From Acidobacteriota bacterium (lineage in GTDB: Bacteria; Acidobacteriota; UBA6911; JACQSX01): DNA of 64,000 nt. The position numbers and the translations under genes are program-made. Each line of letters begins with the position of its first letter. Positions within the stretch are counted from its first letter, which is position 1. The notes beneath the pieces were generated by a model. That model saw nothing but the letters and a program-made list of their open reading frames with translations, had not been told where the DNA came from and did no database searches. This document shows, in pieces, positions 53,790 through 62,835 of this stretch. The stretch is from positions 91,102-155,101 of the forward strand of contig JACQSX010000023.1 in NCBI GenBank assembly GCA_016211105.1, given 5' to 3'.

Positions 53790-54563
53790 TTGCACTCCAC
53801 GCGCATGCTCCTGTTTTCCTCGATCATGATTACCTCACTGTTGCCAGCTCCGCAGAGAGTGATTGCAAAGACGAGTGACGATACTGCAGTTGCTTCAGTC
53901 AAATCTCCATCGCTGGAAAAATTGCTCTCGCAACTCGTCACATTCAATGAACAACGCGACTCCGCCCTTGTGGGTTATTCCGGGATGCGTGAATATCAAG
54001 CGGGAAATGGTCTAACGCGCGCCAGGGCGGAGATGCGCGTAAAGGTGATATTTCACAATCCTGGAAGCAAGGATTTCACGATTATTTCTGAGAACGGATC
54101 GAAGGTTATTCGCAAGCGTGTTTTTCTCCCTGCCATGGAAGCAGAAAAGGACGCAATGCGATCCGATCTCAGGCAGCGCAGTGCTATTACGCCCGACAAT
54201 TATGATTTCACTTTGGTTGGGACTGAAGACCTTCGAGACCACCGCTGTTTTGTACTGGAGGCGCGTCCCAAGCGGAAGGACAAATATTTATTGCGGAGTC
54301 AGATTTGGATCGATGCCGCAGATTACTCGGTGGTCCGCATTAAAGGAGAGCTAGTAAAGCTTCCATCGTTTTGGACACGAAAGGTGAGATTCATGCGTGA
54401 TTACCAGAAGGTGGGTGATTTCTGGCTCCCGATGCGCGATGAATCGATCACTCAACTGTTGATTCTTGGCCGCTCTACGATGACGGTTCGATACTACGAC
54501 TACGTAATCACAACGAAAACACCCGAGGAAATCTTTCCTCCAGCCGCGCGAATTCTTGAGTGA
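53790..54563 (+). CDS. Exported protein with outer-membrane lipoprotein-sorting-like fold
   Basis: This 257-residue protein has a signal peptide (about residues 1-26). The remainder, with YSGMREYQAGNGLTRARAEM, DFTLVGTEDLRDHRCFVLEARPK and IWIDAADYSVVRIKGEL, resembles the LolA/LolB-like barrel used in many Acidobacterial exported proteins (DUF4292/DUF4412 type). The assignment is at fold level only. It is a single gene with its own start after a 247-bp gap in which I see no gene. Confidence 0.65.
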   Translation: MHSTRMLLFSSIMITSLLPAPQRVIAKTSDDTAVASVKSPSLEKLLSQLVTFNEQRDSALVGYSGMREYQAGNGLTRARAEMRVKVIFHNPGSKDFTIISENGSKVIRKRVFLPAMEAEKDAMRSDLRQRSAITPDNYDFTLVGTEDLRDHRCFVLEARPKRKDKYLLRSQIWIDAADYSVVRIKGELVKLPSFWTRKVRFMRDYQKVGDFWLPMRDESITQLLILGRSTMTVRYYDYVITTKTPEEIFPPAARILE

Positions 54564-54652
54564 GTGCACGCCCTTTGATAGCAAAAACGATTCTGGCCAA
54601 GAGAATTGGCTTTTAAGGAATTGGACCGAAAATGACAGGGAGCGTTATTCAT

Positions 54653-54955
54653 ATGCACGTGATTGTCGATCTTTGTGTCATACCGATGGGAGTTGGAGTT
54701 AGCCTATCACCCTACATTGCCGCCTGTGAACGGATTCTCGCTGAAGCCGGGCTGAAAACACGGTTGCACGCGTACGGCACGAATATCGAGGGAGAGTGGG
54801 ACGCGGTGATGGCGGCAGTAAAGCGCTGCCACCAGGTTGTTCACGACATGGGAGCGCCCCGCATCACCACGGCCATCAAACTGGGAACCCGCACGGATCG
54901 CGAGCAAAGTATGGAGGACAAAGTTCGCAGCGTGGAGCAGAAGATGGCGCAGTGA
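54653..54955 (+). CDS. MTH1187-family thiamine-binding protein
   Basis: The start at 54653 (MHVIVDLCVIPMGVGVSLSPY) follows AGGGAG and matches the family; an ATG seven codons upstream is possible. It is 100 residues and contains LHAYGTNIEGEWDAVMAAVK and APRITTAIKLGTRTDREQ, the ferredoxin-like MTH1187/YkoF fold that binds thiamine or related ligands. It lies between two exported-protein genes and is not in a thiamine operon here. Confidence 0.88.
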   Translation: MHVIVDLCVIPMGVGVSLSPYIAACERILAEAGLKTRLHAYGTNIEGEWDAVMAAVKRCHQVVHDMGAPRITTAIKLGTRTDREQSMEDKVRSVEQKMAQ

Positions 54956-54973
54956 TTCACCGCCGTTGCCGGC

Positions 54974-56002
54974 TTACTGTGTTCGTCTAGAGGGGGTGCC
55001 GTCTTGAAGAAGACGCTGCGCCCTTTCGAGTGTTTTTCGTACAGTGGAGGCAACTTGTGAATCTGGATGATATCGCAGAAATTCCTCCAGCTCGGCTGTC
55101 AGGGCAAGATAATCCGGTCGCTGCTTGTAGATTTCTGCCAGCACCAACTGGGGAAAAGAGAAGTGTCTAGGATCGAGCGTCTTGGCCCGCTTCAAATGTT
55201 TTTCCGCGTTCTCCAGTTGCCCCAGGAAGTAGTAGCTCTGGCCGAGCTGAGAGTGCGCCAGCGCATCGTCAGGTTTGAACTTGACCGCTTGCAGATTGAT
55301 GGGCAAAGATTCCTGTGCCTTTCCCTGTGACAGAAGCGCTCCTCCCAGATTCACGAGCGGGGCATAGGCATCAGGCTCATGCTTGAGGGCCTCGCGAAAA
55401 TATTCTTCAGCCTGTTTGTAATCCTGAGTTTGGTAGGAGACCGTTCCGAGATTGTTCCACGCCTCTACAAACTTGGGAGCGAGGTCCACCGCGTTTTTCA
55501 AGTATTTCACCGCGCCTGGCACGTCGTGCCTCGCGAGTCGTTCCTGGGCTTTCTCGTACTGGCGCCTGGCTTTCTCTGGAATGGACAACTGCAGCGCTGA
55601 AACTGTGTGCAAATCTTCGACCGAAGGCGTGGGATCAAATAAGACCGTGGCCTCGATCTTCCCATTCGCGTCTGCAAAGCTCGGACCCACATCAACGGAT
55701 TGCCGCGTCTGCCCAGCCTGCGGAATGACGATGATCAGGGTATACATTCCCGGTAGGAGATTCTTGAATTTGAATCGTCCGGCCGGGTCGGCAAAGGTTT
55801 GTGCAGTGAACGGAGCACTGGACGCTTGAAGGAAGACCAAGGGTAGAATGTCACTGAACGGTTTTTCATCGCGTCGCACGATTTTCCCACGGAATTCGTA
55901 CCGATCTTTCTGTCGGCTCTCCGCGTAGGGAAGCGTACCCACAAGGAGCAACAAAATCAGAGCGATCACGGTCCGGCGGGATCTCGTCATCTCAGTGCGC
56001 AT
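54974..56002 (-). CDS. Exported TPR protein with carboxypeptidase-regulatory-like domain
   Basis: The start at 56002 is preceded by GAGG eight bases away; a GTG three codons upstream is possible. An N-terminal signal (residues about 8-28) is followed by a beta-sandwich (residues about 40-130: FSDILPLVFLQASSAPF, GRFKFKNLLPGMYTLII), a carboxypeptidase-regulatory-like domain. Residues about 150-330 are tetratricopeptide repeats (YEKAQERLARHDVPGAVKYL, AWNNLGTVSYQTQDYKQAEEYF). Typical of Acidobacteria exported scaffolds. Function unknown. Confidence 0.85.
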   Translation of the reverse strand: MRTEMTRSRRTVIALILLLLVGTLPYAESRQKDRYEFRGKIVRRDEKPFSDILPLVFLQASSAPFTAQTFADPAGRFKFKNLLPGMYTLIIVIPQAGQTRQSVDVGPSFADANGKIEATVLFDPTPSVEDLHTVSALQLSIPEKARRQYEKAQERLARHDVPGAVKYLKNAVDLAPKFVEAWNNLGTVSYQTQDYKQAEEYFREALKHEPDAYAPLVNLGGALLSQGKAQESLPINLQAVKFKPDDALAHSQLGQSYYFLGQLENAEKHLKRAKTLDPRHFSFPQLVLAEIYKQRPDYLALTAELEEFLRYHPDSQVASTVRKTLERAQRLLQDGTPSRRTQ

Positions 56003-56086
56003 GCAACACACCTCGTTGCTCTTAGGTCATGCTCCATAAATCAGTGAAAGAAGCGGCAAGATTTCGTAACCCATTGGAAAGAGGAA

Positions 56087-56159
<73 letters not shown>

Positions 56160-56420
56160 CTCTAATCACGTGGCTGACTTGGGGCCTACGATGAACTCTT
56201 ATGCCACTGCCATCGTAAGGCTGCATTTTGTCGAAGGCGTCAAGACAGCGCAAAAAAAGGACAGGGCATCATACAGAAACCGGTCCAAGGTTGTAAATGG
56301 GTGATGAGATCCAAGAAAAATCACGATTGATTCCTTCATTCCAGGCCTGGTCCCGCCGGGAGGCTTTTCCGTTCTGAACATTTAGCCCACAAGCGAAAGG
56401 TCTTTTGTTATCCTTTACGT

Positions 56421-57371
56421 ATGGAGAAAGAAATCATATTGGCGCAGCCTCGCGGTTTTTGCGCGGGAGTGGTTCGCGCTATTAACATCGTCCATGTGGC
56501 CCTGGAAAAATTCGGCAAGCCGCTGTACGTGCGCAAAGAAATCGTCCACAACAAACTAGTGGTTCAGCAACTGAGAGATCAGGGCGTCATTTTCATCGAG
56601 AGCTTAGATGAGGTGCCCGAAGGTGCGAGCGTGATCTTTTCAGCACACGGCGTTTCGCCCCGAGTGCGGCAGAAAGCGGCGGAGCGGCACTTGAAGGTCA
56701 TCGACGCCACCTGTCCGCTGGTGACCAAAGTGCATCTGGAAGCGCAGAAATACGCGCACAAGGATTACTCGATCATCCTGGTAGGCCATGCAGGGCACGA
56801 AGAAGTGGCAGGCACCATGGGAGTGGCTCCGGAACGCATGTATTTGATCAGCAATGTCGACGAAGTTGAAAGCTTACACGTGGAGAATCCCTCGCATGTC
56901 GCTTATCTAACGCAGACCACATTAAGCCTGGATGACACTCGCGAAATTATTCGGGCTCTGAAGAAAAAATTTCCTAATATTATTGGCCCAGCGGCCGAAG
57001 ATATCTGTTACGCGACCCAAAACAGGCAGGCTGCAGTCAAAGCGATTGCAGGCGAAGCGGATCTGGTATTGGTCGTGGGCTCGTCCAACAGCTCTAACTC
57101 TTTGCGGCTGGTGGAAGTATCCAGAAGCAAAGGCACCCGGGCGTACCTGATTGGAGATTGCCGCGCGATCCAGCCACGGTGGCTGGAAGGTGTGCAGCGG
57201 GTCGGACTCACTGCCGGCGCCTCGGCGCCCGAACTGTTGGTACAGGACGTTATCGACTACTTGAAAGATCACGGCTTCTCTGTTTTACGTGAAGTGAGCG
57301 TCACTGAAGAAGACGTATTCTTCCCGCTGCCACCCAACCTGCAGGCGGAAGCGAATATGGGTGGTAGATAA
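56421..57371 (+). CDS. ispH: 4-hydroxy-3-methylbut-2-enyl diphosphate reductase
   Basis: The last MEP-pathway enzyme, which makes IPP and DMAPP using a 4Fe-4S cluster. It is 316 residues. Cluster cysteines are in QPRGFCAGV (near 14), IDATCPLV (near 98) and EDICYATQNRQ (near 195); further motifs IFSAHGVSP and GSSNSSNS are intact. The start is ATG at 56421. A 103-residue coiled-coil gene follows only two bases after the stop. Upstream gap of about 260 bp to the tRNA presumably holds the promoter. Confidence 0.96.
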   Translation: MEKEIILAQPRGFCAGVVRAINIVHVALEKFGKPLYVRKEIVHNKLVVQQLRDQGVIFIESLDEVPEGASVIFSAHGVSPRVRQKAAERHLKVIDATCPLVTKVHLEAQKYAHKDYSIILVGHAGHEEVAGTMGVAPERMYLISNVDEVESLHVENPSHVAYLTQTTLSLDDTREIIRALKKKFPNIIGPAAEDICYATQNRQAAVKAIAGEADLVLVVGSSNSSNSLRLVEVSRSKGTRAYLIGDCRAIQPRWLEGVQRVGLTAGASAPELLVQDVIDYLKDHGFSVLREVSVTEEDVFFPLPPNLQAEANMGGR

Positions 57372-57373
57372 CG

Positions 57374-57685
57374 ATGACTGACGAGTTGAAGTCTGCTTAC
57401 GAGCGGGCTCTGGAAAAATTAAAGGAAAAAGGGATTGACGCTCCCGTAGAAATTGTCAGCGACGAGCAGAAAGCCGAAATTCAAAGGGTACGAAATCTTT
57501 ATAAATCCAAGATTGCGGAATTGGAAATTCGCAAGCAGGCCGACAGTGAAAAAGCAGTCCGTTCGGAGAATTACGAAGAGCTAGAGAAAATCCAGCAAAG
57601 TTTTGTCAGCGAACGGATTCGATTAGATCAGGAAGTGGAGCGCAAGATTGCCGAAGTCCGCCAGGGAGGACCGGGTAAAAGTTAA
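57374..57685 (+). CDS. Small coiled-coil protein coupled to ispH
   Basis: This 103-residue, highly charged helical protein (LKSAYERALEKLKEKGI, then VRNLYKSKIAELEIRKQAD and SERIRLDQEVERKIAEVR) has no signal or membrane segment. It begins two bases after the ispH stop and is almost surely cotranscribed. Its stop overlaps by four bases the stop of the convergent glucokinase gene. Not recognised beyond the coiled-coil. Confidence 0.75.
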   Translation: MTDELKSAYERALEKLKEKGIDAPVEIVSDEQKAEIQRVRNLYKSKIAELEIRKQADSEKAVRSENYEELEKIQQSFVSERIRLDQEVERKIAEVRQGGPGKS

Positions 57686-58677
57686 ACCTGACGGGTTTCT
57701 CTCGTTTTCCGAATCCCGGTACACCGCGCGGCCCCTTTCAGCGTGGTCTTATCGTCCAAGATAACGTAGACGGGAATATCTCGCGTGTATTTCTCAAATC
57801 TTCCCTTGTCAGTGAATGCCTGCATGAAGACCCCGTCTACAAGCTTTGTTTGAATCTTCGGAGCGATGCCTCCTCCGATGTAGACTCCCCCCAGCGCCAG
57901 CGTTTTGAGCGCGAGATTTCCCGCTTCTGCCCCGTAGATAGAGACAAACAAGTTCAAGGCATCCATGGCCAATTCGTTTCTCTGCTGCAGCGCAGCTTCA
58001 GAGATGGCGGCCGCAGCGTCCTGTTGCCGAATACGTTCACGCAACCATTCCGGTTCTGTTTGCTTGCCCGTATCCCGCAAGAACCCATAAATATTCACTA
58101 ACCCCGGCCCGGAAAGAATGCGCTCGTAGCTGACATGTCCAAACTTCTTCCGAAGGTGGTCGAGTAACGCAACTTCCAGATCCGTGCGCGGCCCAAACTC
58201 CGCGTGCCCTCCTTCGGAAGGTGAAGGGAGGTGATCTTTCCCGTCCCAGTATAGGAAGGCCTCTCCCAACCCTGTGCCAGCAGCAATGATCGCTTGATTG
58301 CCCTCTGCCCGGCTCCCTTGATTAAGACACAGAAGCGAATGCGCGCTCACGGTGGCAATCCCAAAAGCAGTCGCTTCCAGATCATTGATCAGGATGGCCG
58401 TTCTTGTCTTTAAAACGGCTGCGATCTTCTCCGATTCGACAATCCACGGGAGATTGGGTGTTACCACGCGCCCTTGCCGAACCGGACCTGCAATCCCGAA
58501 ACAGGCATCAGTGATTGCTTGCTTGGTACCCTGCAGAAATTCTGTGATGACATTTTCAAGAGCCGGATATTTCCTGCTTGGGAAAGTTTTCCAGTCGACC
58601 AGCCGCATCGGATCGCTGGAATCATCAAAAACTCCAAGAATGGTTTTGGTGCCTCCGACGTCTCCCGCCAGAATCAT
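57682..58677 (-). CDS. glk: Glucokinase (Glk family)
   Basis: This 331-residue enzyme phosphorylates glucose with ATP. Motifs: phosphate-1 GDVGGTKT near the N-terminus, CFGIAGPV, LINDLEATAFG with the catalytic Asp, AAGTGLGEAFL and the SEGGHAEFGPR hairpin, then GGVYIGGGIAPK. This is the group-A Glk rather than the ROK pattern (no ROK zinc-cysteine motif). It converges on the ispH unit. Complete. Confidence 0.93.
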   Translation of the reverse strand: MILAGDVGGTKTILGVFDDSSDPMRLVDWKTFPSRKYPALENVITEFLQGTKQAITDACFGIAGPVRQGRVVTPNLPWIVESEKIAAVLKTRTAILINDLEATAFGIATVSAHSLLCLNQGSRAEGNQAIIAAGTGLGEAFLYWDGKDHLPSPSEGGHAEFGPRTDLEVALLDHLRKKFGHVSYERILSGPGLVNIYGFLRDTGKQTEPEWLRERIRQQDAAAAISEAALQQRNELAMDALNLFVSIYGAEAGNLALKTLALGGVYIGGGIAPKIQTKLVDGVFMQAFTDKGRFEKYTRDIPVYVILDDKTTLKGAARCTGIRKTRETRQV

Positions 58678-59007
58678 GTTTGTTCCTTCGACAAAAGTGT
58701 AGCCGCAGCCTTATCGGCCAGCCAGATCAAGTGTTCAGTGTTCGCGGAGTTAAATCAGCTGATTTGAGAGGGTGGGCTCCTTCCCCATGAGCGATCGCAG
58801 GGAGCAGGCCACAGGGCCGAACGAAATCCGAAAGCGCGGTCAGCACCGATGCCCGAAATATCAGGATGGATCCAGAAATCAACGTCTTCTACAAAGATAT
58901 TCCCGTAAAACCGGCGTCAATTCCTATTCCTGACCACGCCCGCAGATCCACCCCATCCTGACGCTGGGGATCAAGCACTATTGGAAAGAGTCGCATCCAA
59001 CCCGCGA
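58678..59007. other. Gap of about 330 bp between glucokinase and cytochrome c genes
   Basis: No gene with a credible start. On the minus strand a 55-codon stretch between stops contains NIFVEDVDFWIHPDISGIG, which looks protein-like, but there is no start codon or homology I can name. It may be a decayed fragment or an accidental open frame. Confidence 0.4.
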
Positions 59008-59373
59008 CTACTTCTCCTTCAGAGTGCGAATATATGCAAGTAGGTTCGCAGCATCGGCGGGTGATAGGTCCTTTACCGGTTTCATTTTACCGGTGCCTTC
59101 GTTGATCTCTTTCTTGAGATCATCGTCTTTTTTCTGCTGGACCTCTTTAGAAGCGAGATGCTTCAGGGTCACCTGCAGAGACTTGGCGATCGCTGCGTTG
59201 CCTTCGCCGGAAGCTCCATGACACGTCTTGCACTTTTTAGCGTACACTGCCTTGCCAGCGTCGACATCGCCAGCCGCTTGCACAGTGGAACTACTTGTCA
59301 GCAGAATTAAACAGATCACGACTCCAAGTACGGAAGAAGCGGTAATAATTGCCATCAATACAGAACGTCTCAT
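59008..59373 (-). CDS. Class I cytochrome c (single haem)
   Basis: The start at 59373 follows AAGGAG and gives a signal peptide (residues about 1-35). The mature protein of about 85 residues has the haem motif CKTCH, with the axial methionine in GKMKPVKDLSPADAANLLAYI near the C-terminus. It is a small periplasmic electron carrier and could accept electrons from the alternative complex III encoded at the window start; that connection is inference. Divergent from the hydroxyacid dehydrogenase gene. Confidence 0.9.
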   Translation of the reverse strand: MRRSVLMAIITASSVLGVVICLILLTSSSTVQAAGDVDAGKAVYAKKCKTCHGASGEGNAAIAKSLQVTLKHLASKEVQQKKDDDLKKEINEGTGKMKPVKDLSPADAANLLAYIRTLKEK

Positions 59374-59600
59374 TGCTTGTGGTCTCCTTTTCAAGGTTTT
59401 CCCATGGTTGCTAATAGGGCCAATCGGCTTGCCAACTGTATTTCTTTACACAGCCGTCACCTCCTCTCAGCTCCCTGCATAGCTCCTTTTAGCCGCTCCC
59501 AGTATAGCATCCTTGCAAAAAGCGCCCTGGCGGACTTAAAAAGCAAGCCGCCGCCGAGATAATGACGTAAAATAATGGCGCAAAAGGACTTCCGGTATTT

Positions 59601-60692
59601 ATGAGAAAACCTAGAATCTACGCTACATGCGATATTGGCCACCAGGCATTGCGGTGCCTTTTCGACCACGGCTATGACGTCGAAGTCTATGAAAAAGCCG
59701 ATCCTCCTCCGAAGAGCCTCGTCCTAGAGAAAGTGGCATCCGGGATCGATGCCCTGATTACCACATTGCGTGACCCAATTGACGAGGAAGTGTTCCAAGC
59801 CGGGCAAGGAACCCTTAAAGTCATCGGGCAGGACGCGGTTGGCTATGACAATATCGATCGGCGAGCTGCCAATCGTTATCGAGTTCCGTTTACCCATACG
59901 CCGGACGTACTGACGGATGCCACTGCCGAATTTGCCTTCTTCATATTGGGATGCGTTTCGCGTAAGCTCTATCCGAGCGAAAATTTAGTTCGAGAGAAGA
60001 AGTGGACGACTTGGCATCCCTATCTCCCCTTCCTCGGGGACGAGGTATCGGGCAAGACTGTATCCGTCATCGGCGCTGGGCGAATTGGCAAAGCTTTCGC
60101 CATGAAGTGCAGCGGGTTTGATATGGATATCCTTTGTTGCAGTCGAAGAGGCGAGGACCGGAATTTTGTCGCCTCTGTACAACGGTTGTTCGATGCGAAG
60201 TTCGACTTTGGGCTGTCCCGGCGTCGCGCATCCATTCGATACGTCTCTTTGGAGGAGGCTTTGCGAGACGCCGATTACGTTTCCCTGCACGTTCCCTTCT
60301 TACCCGATACTTACCATCTTATGAACGACACAACTTTAGCGTGGATGCGGCCGACAGCCTATCTCATCAATACCTCTCGTGGAACGGTAGTAGACGAACA
60401 AGCTTTGTACCATGCCCTGAAAAAGGGCAAGATTGCGGGAGCGGCTCTGGACGTGTTTGAGAGAGAGCCGCTCCCCGAGGAGTCTCCACTCCGCGATCCA
60501 GACCTGGAAGATCGGCTGCGATTATTTCACCACTTTGCCAGCGCCGGCCGCCAAACGCGGCTCTCCCCAGATCCCTCGTTGGGGATGGCGGGCCGCTGCG
60601 TGCAAGGAGTCATCGACGTACTGGAGGGTAACTATGGTGGCAATCCCGCTGCCATGCCTTACGTAGTCAACAAGGAGGCCTTTCAGGACTGA
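59601..60692 (+). CDS. D-isomer specific 2-hydroxyacid dehydrogenase
   Basis: This 363-residue NAD(P)-dependent oxidoreductase has the nucleotide-binding VIGAGRIGKAF near residue 155, the catalytic Arg in NTSRGTVVDE (about 278), Glu in FEREPLPEE (about 307), and the His replacement region HHFASAGRQTR (about 328). Substrate-binding TPDVLTDATAEFA is intact. Closest in pattern to glyoxylate/hydroxypyruvate-type enzymes; substrate not fixed. A 20-residue insert around residues 190-215 (VASVQRLFDAKFDFGLSRRR) is unusual. Confidence 0.88.
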   Translation: MRKPRIYATCDIGHQALRCLFDHGYDVEVYEKADPPPKSLVLEKVASGIDALITTLRDPIDEEVFQAGQGTLKVIGQDAVGYDNIDRRAANRYRVPFTHTPDVLTDATAEFAFFILGCVSRKLYPSENLVREKKWTTWHPYLPFLGDEVSGKTVSVIGAGRIGKAFAMKCSGFDMDILCCSRRGEDRNFVASVQRLFDAKFDFGLSRRRASIRYVSLEEALRDADYVSLHVPFLPDTYHLMNDTTLAWMRPTAYLINTSRGTVVDEQALYHALKKGKIAGAALDVFEREPLPEESPLRDPDLEDRLRLFHHFASAGRQTRLSPDPSLGMAGRCVQGVIDVLEGNYGGNPAAMPYVVNKEAFQD

Positions 60693-60726
60693 AAGCTCAT
60701 GCTTCGCCGTCACAAAAACCCAAGAC

Positions 60727-60755
60727 CCTAGCCCTGGCCTAGCCCGGCCTAGCCC
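60727..60755. repeat. Three spaced copies of CCTAGCCC
   Basis: CCTAGCCC occurs at 60727-60734, 60738-60745 and 60748-60755, a short imperfect tandem with 10-11 base period. It is just after the hydroxyacid dehydrogenase and before the accessory end of the window. Confidence 0.45.
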
Positions 60756-60880
60756 CTTGGACCAGAGTCCCAATCCTCGATTTGTGGTGACTTCGTTATC
60801 CCGCGCTAGGACGACTGAATTTAGCATATCTCTACCGCAGCTTACAAAAGTTGAATCGGAATGTCTGGCTCGGTGCTTTC

Positions 60881-61432
60881 TCATATGAGAGCACACTGGG
60901 GGCCGCCCCATGTAGCGATGCGCTGCGCAAGTTGTGCCAAGTGGCCTCCAGGCGTGATGTGCGCGAAGACCGCTTCGTCAGCAAGAGCGGCAACCAGTTC
61001 GTTTCGACCGGAGGCGAGTTCGGCGGTGATGCGGCGATCAGCTGGCGCGAAGGCGGAGAGGAGCAGCAGGCGATCCTCGGCCAACGGTATCTTCCAATCG
61101 GCAGGCAAACGCATGGCTTGCAAGTTGCGGGCGGGGCAAATGATGATGGGCTGGCGGCCACGCAGGAGTATGCGCAGGCACTCCTTTTCCACCCCGGAAT
61201 GGAAGCCGCTGATGACGCAGCGCTCTTCATCGCGCCAGCGGGCAGCCTGATCATAGGCGGCGAGGATTACGTGACCTGGGCAACGGGCGGAGCAGAAAAG
61301 CGCTGTCTTGGGCAGTCCCAATGATTCGAGATTACCAACTGCGGTTAATTGCTCGGGCGCACCCTCGCCCAAACGTTCCCGCAACCGTAGCGGATAGCAG
61401 TGATTAGTAACGCTAACGACAAAAGCGTTCAT
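60881..61432 (-). CDS. DprA-like Rossmann-fold protein coupled to a lost DNA methylase
   Basis: This 183-residue protein resembles the DprA/Smf nucleotide-binding fold: LFCSARCPGHVILAAYDQA near residue 46 and CVISGFHSGVEKECLRILLRG near 72, then RQPIIICPARNLQAMRLP. It lacks the winged helix of full DprA. Its ATG overlaps by four bases the stop of an upstream frame that is the 3' end of a DNA methylase-type gene (61429-61638). In intact loci, such a small DprA-like gene can follow a restriction-modification methylase. Role is inferred to be in DNA processing or defence. Confidence 0.7.
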   Translation of the reverse strand: MNAFVVSVTNHCYPLRLRERLGEGAPEQLTAVGNLESLGLPKTALFCSARCPGHVILAAYDQAARWRDEERCVISGFHSGVEKECLRILLRGRQPIIICPARNLQAMRLPADWKIPLAEDRLLLLSAFAPADRRITAELASGRNELVAALADEAVFAHITPGGHLAQLAQRIATWGGPQCALI

Positions 61433-61638
61433 TCTTCCTCAGCCTCGGACTCGCGGCCCATCCGATACTTGATGTCGTAATTAATAATGAAATCCAGCTC
61501 TTCGTCCGTGAAGCCGTAGTGCCCAGCCAGCACACTGAGTTGTCCAACGGGGTAGCCACTCCGTTGGCAGGGCCACTTTAGTTTGAGAGACAAAGTTTTT
61601 GACTTTTCCCATAACCGGGCCTTGAACGTCTGTTTGTT
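61429..61638 (-). pseudogene. 3' remnant of a type IIG restriction-modification/DNA methylase gene
   Basis: On the minus strand the last about 38 codons encode GQLSVLAGHYGFTDEELDFI then INYDIKYRMG, the usual C-terminal ending of Eco57I-type restriction-modification methylases. The frame is closed upstream by a stop at 61639-61641, and the rest of the gene, normally over 900 residues, is gone. The stop overlaps the DprA-like start by four bases. Interpreted as the scar of a deleted DNA-modification gene. Confidence 0.7.
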
Positions 61639-61714
61639 TTAAACGGTTTTTTGGTGTAATGTCCACGTTTGAACGACTGCTAAGAAGATTCTATTTGAGA
61701 ATCGGGCCACCGCC

Positions 61715-62422
61715 ATGCTGAAGTCTGAAGTCTATCCAAAGGCTCCTTTACTCGAGACCGTCTTTGAGATCAGGTTCCCGGGCGAACCCGCCGTTGAATG
61801 TCATCGGGACGAATTGTTCGAGTCCGTCAGAAATGAGTTTCCGCGAGTGCTCGTTCCAAAATTCGTTCCCGATCAGTTCCCGGCACTCCAGCCTTACCAT
61901 TTCCAATCCGGCGATGGAAAGAAATCTCTCATGGTCGCGCTCAATAGGTTTGCTTTTTCCACCAAACAATATGACGGATTCAATTCCTTTAAGGCTGAAG
62001 TCCTGAGACACATGACCACTTTTGCCAAGCAATTTCGGATTTCAAAATTGAACCGGACCGGGCTTCGCTATATCAACATGATCCCCTATACTAGGGAAAG
62101 TGACTTGGTGCCAATCGGGCGATATTTTCGACTCAGAATTGAATTCCCAGGGGTGGCGAAAACGACAACTTCCAATATGAGTTTGGGTTGCGTAATCCCG
62201 ACTGAGAAGGGTAGTCTAACAGTTCGCCTTGATTGCGCGACTTCTCAGGATAAGGCTCAGGAAGTGTTCGTCCTTGATTTTGACTATGCCAAGGAAGAGG
62301 ATCTTACCTCTAGTGACCTTGAGAAATATTTGGAAGAGAGCCATACCTATACGAAAGAGTTTTTCGAAACAATAATTTCCGACGAGTATCGAAAAGTGAT
62401 TCAAGGGGAGGTTATTGCATGA
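61715..62422 (+). CDS. TIGR04255-family protein
   Basis: This 235-residue protein shows the hallmark segment SKLNRTGLRYINMIPY near residue 110-125 and KSEVYPKAPLLETVFEIRFP at the start, matching the sporadically distributed TIGR04255 family. Function in that family is unknown; occurrence is accessory. The gene appears AT-richer than the core genes here. It overlaps the next gene by four bases (ATGA). Placed beside a HicB/HicA-like pair, it may belong to a defence or toxin-antitoxin cassette. Confidence 0.8.
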   Translation: MLKSEVYPKAPLLETVFEIRFPGEPAVECHRDELFESVRNEFPRVLVPKFVPDQFPALQPYHFQSGDGKKSLMVALNRFAFSTKQYDGFNSFKAEVLRHMTTFAKQFRISKLNRTGLRYINMIPYTRESDLVPIGRYFRLRIEFPGVAKTTTSNMSLGCVIPTEKGSLTVRLDCATSQDKAQEVFVLDFDYAKEEDLTSSDLEKYLEESHTYTKEFFETIISDEYRKVIQGEVIA

Positions 62423-62829
62423 CATCACTGGCCCTGGAGTGTGAGGATTTGAGTGCGACGATTCCAGAGAACTATCGTCTGGTTTGGCCGCGGAAGATAG
62501 AGACTGGTGAGGAGGTTAATGCATTTACAAGAATCGGCGAGGTTGCCAAACTCAATATCCCCGTTTGGGAAATTCCGGCTAAGGGGCGTTCACTTCTAGC
62601 CAAGCCAGCAATAGGTGTGAGAATATGGTCCGAAGAAGGATTCTATTTTGCCGAAAATGATCAACTCGTAATTTATGGGTCAGGATCATCACGTGGCGAG
62701 GCTCTTGCTGACTTTTATACCCATATCGTGCATTTCTACGACTACTATCGAAACTTAAAGGATGGGCAGGTAATTGGGGAGGCGGCAAGGTTAAAGCATC
62801 TATTTTCAGAAGTCTTCACAGAGGAATAG
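62419..62829 (+). CDS. HicB-like antitoxin-type protein
   Basis: This 136-residue protein has in its second half (residues about 65-112) the partial RNase H-like pattern of HicB antitoxins: GVRIWSEEGFYFAEN, IYGSGSSRGEALADFYTHIVHFYDYY. No ribbon-helix-helix DNA-binding domain is evident. It overlaps TIGR04255 by four bases and precedes a HicA-like gene by six bases. The order antitoxin-toxin is reversed compared with canonical hicAB but known for some. Tentative. Confidence 0.55.
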   Translation: MTSLALECEDLSATIPENYRLVWPRKIETGEEVNAFTRIGEVAKLNIPVWEIPAKGRSLLAKPAIGVRIWSEEGFYFAENDQLVIYGSGSSRGEALADFYTHIVHFYDYYRNLKDGQVIGEAARLKHLFSEVFTEE

Positions 62830-62835
62830 CCGCCG

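Noticed and set aside
61481..61666. Minus-strand open frame with its own start opposite the TIGR04255 promoter region
   Set aside because: It is in a different frame from the methylase-like remnant, which explains the sequence better, and its own translation resembles nothing.
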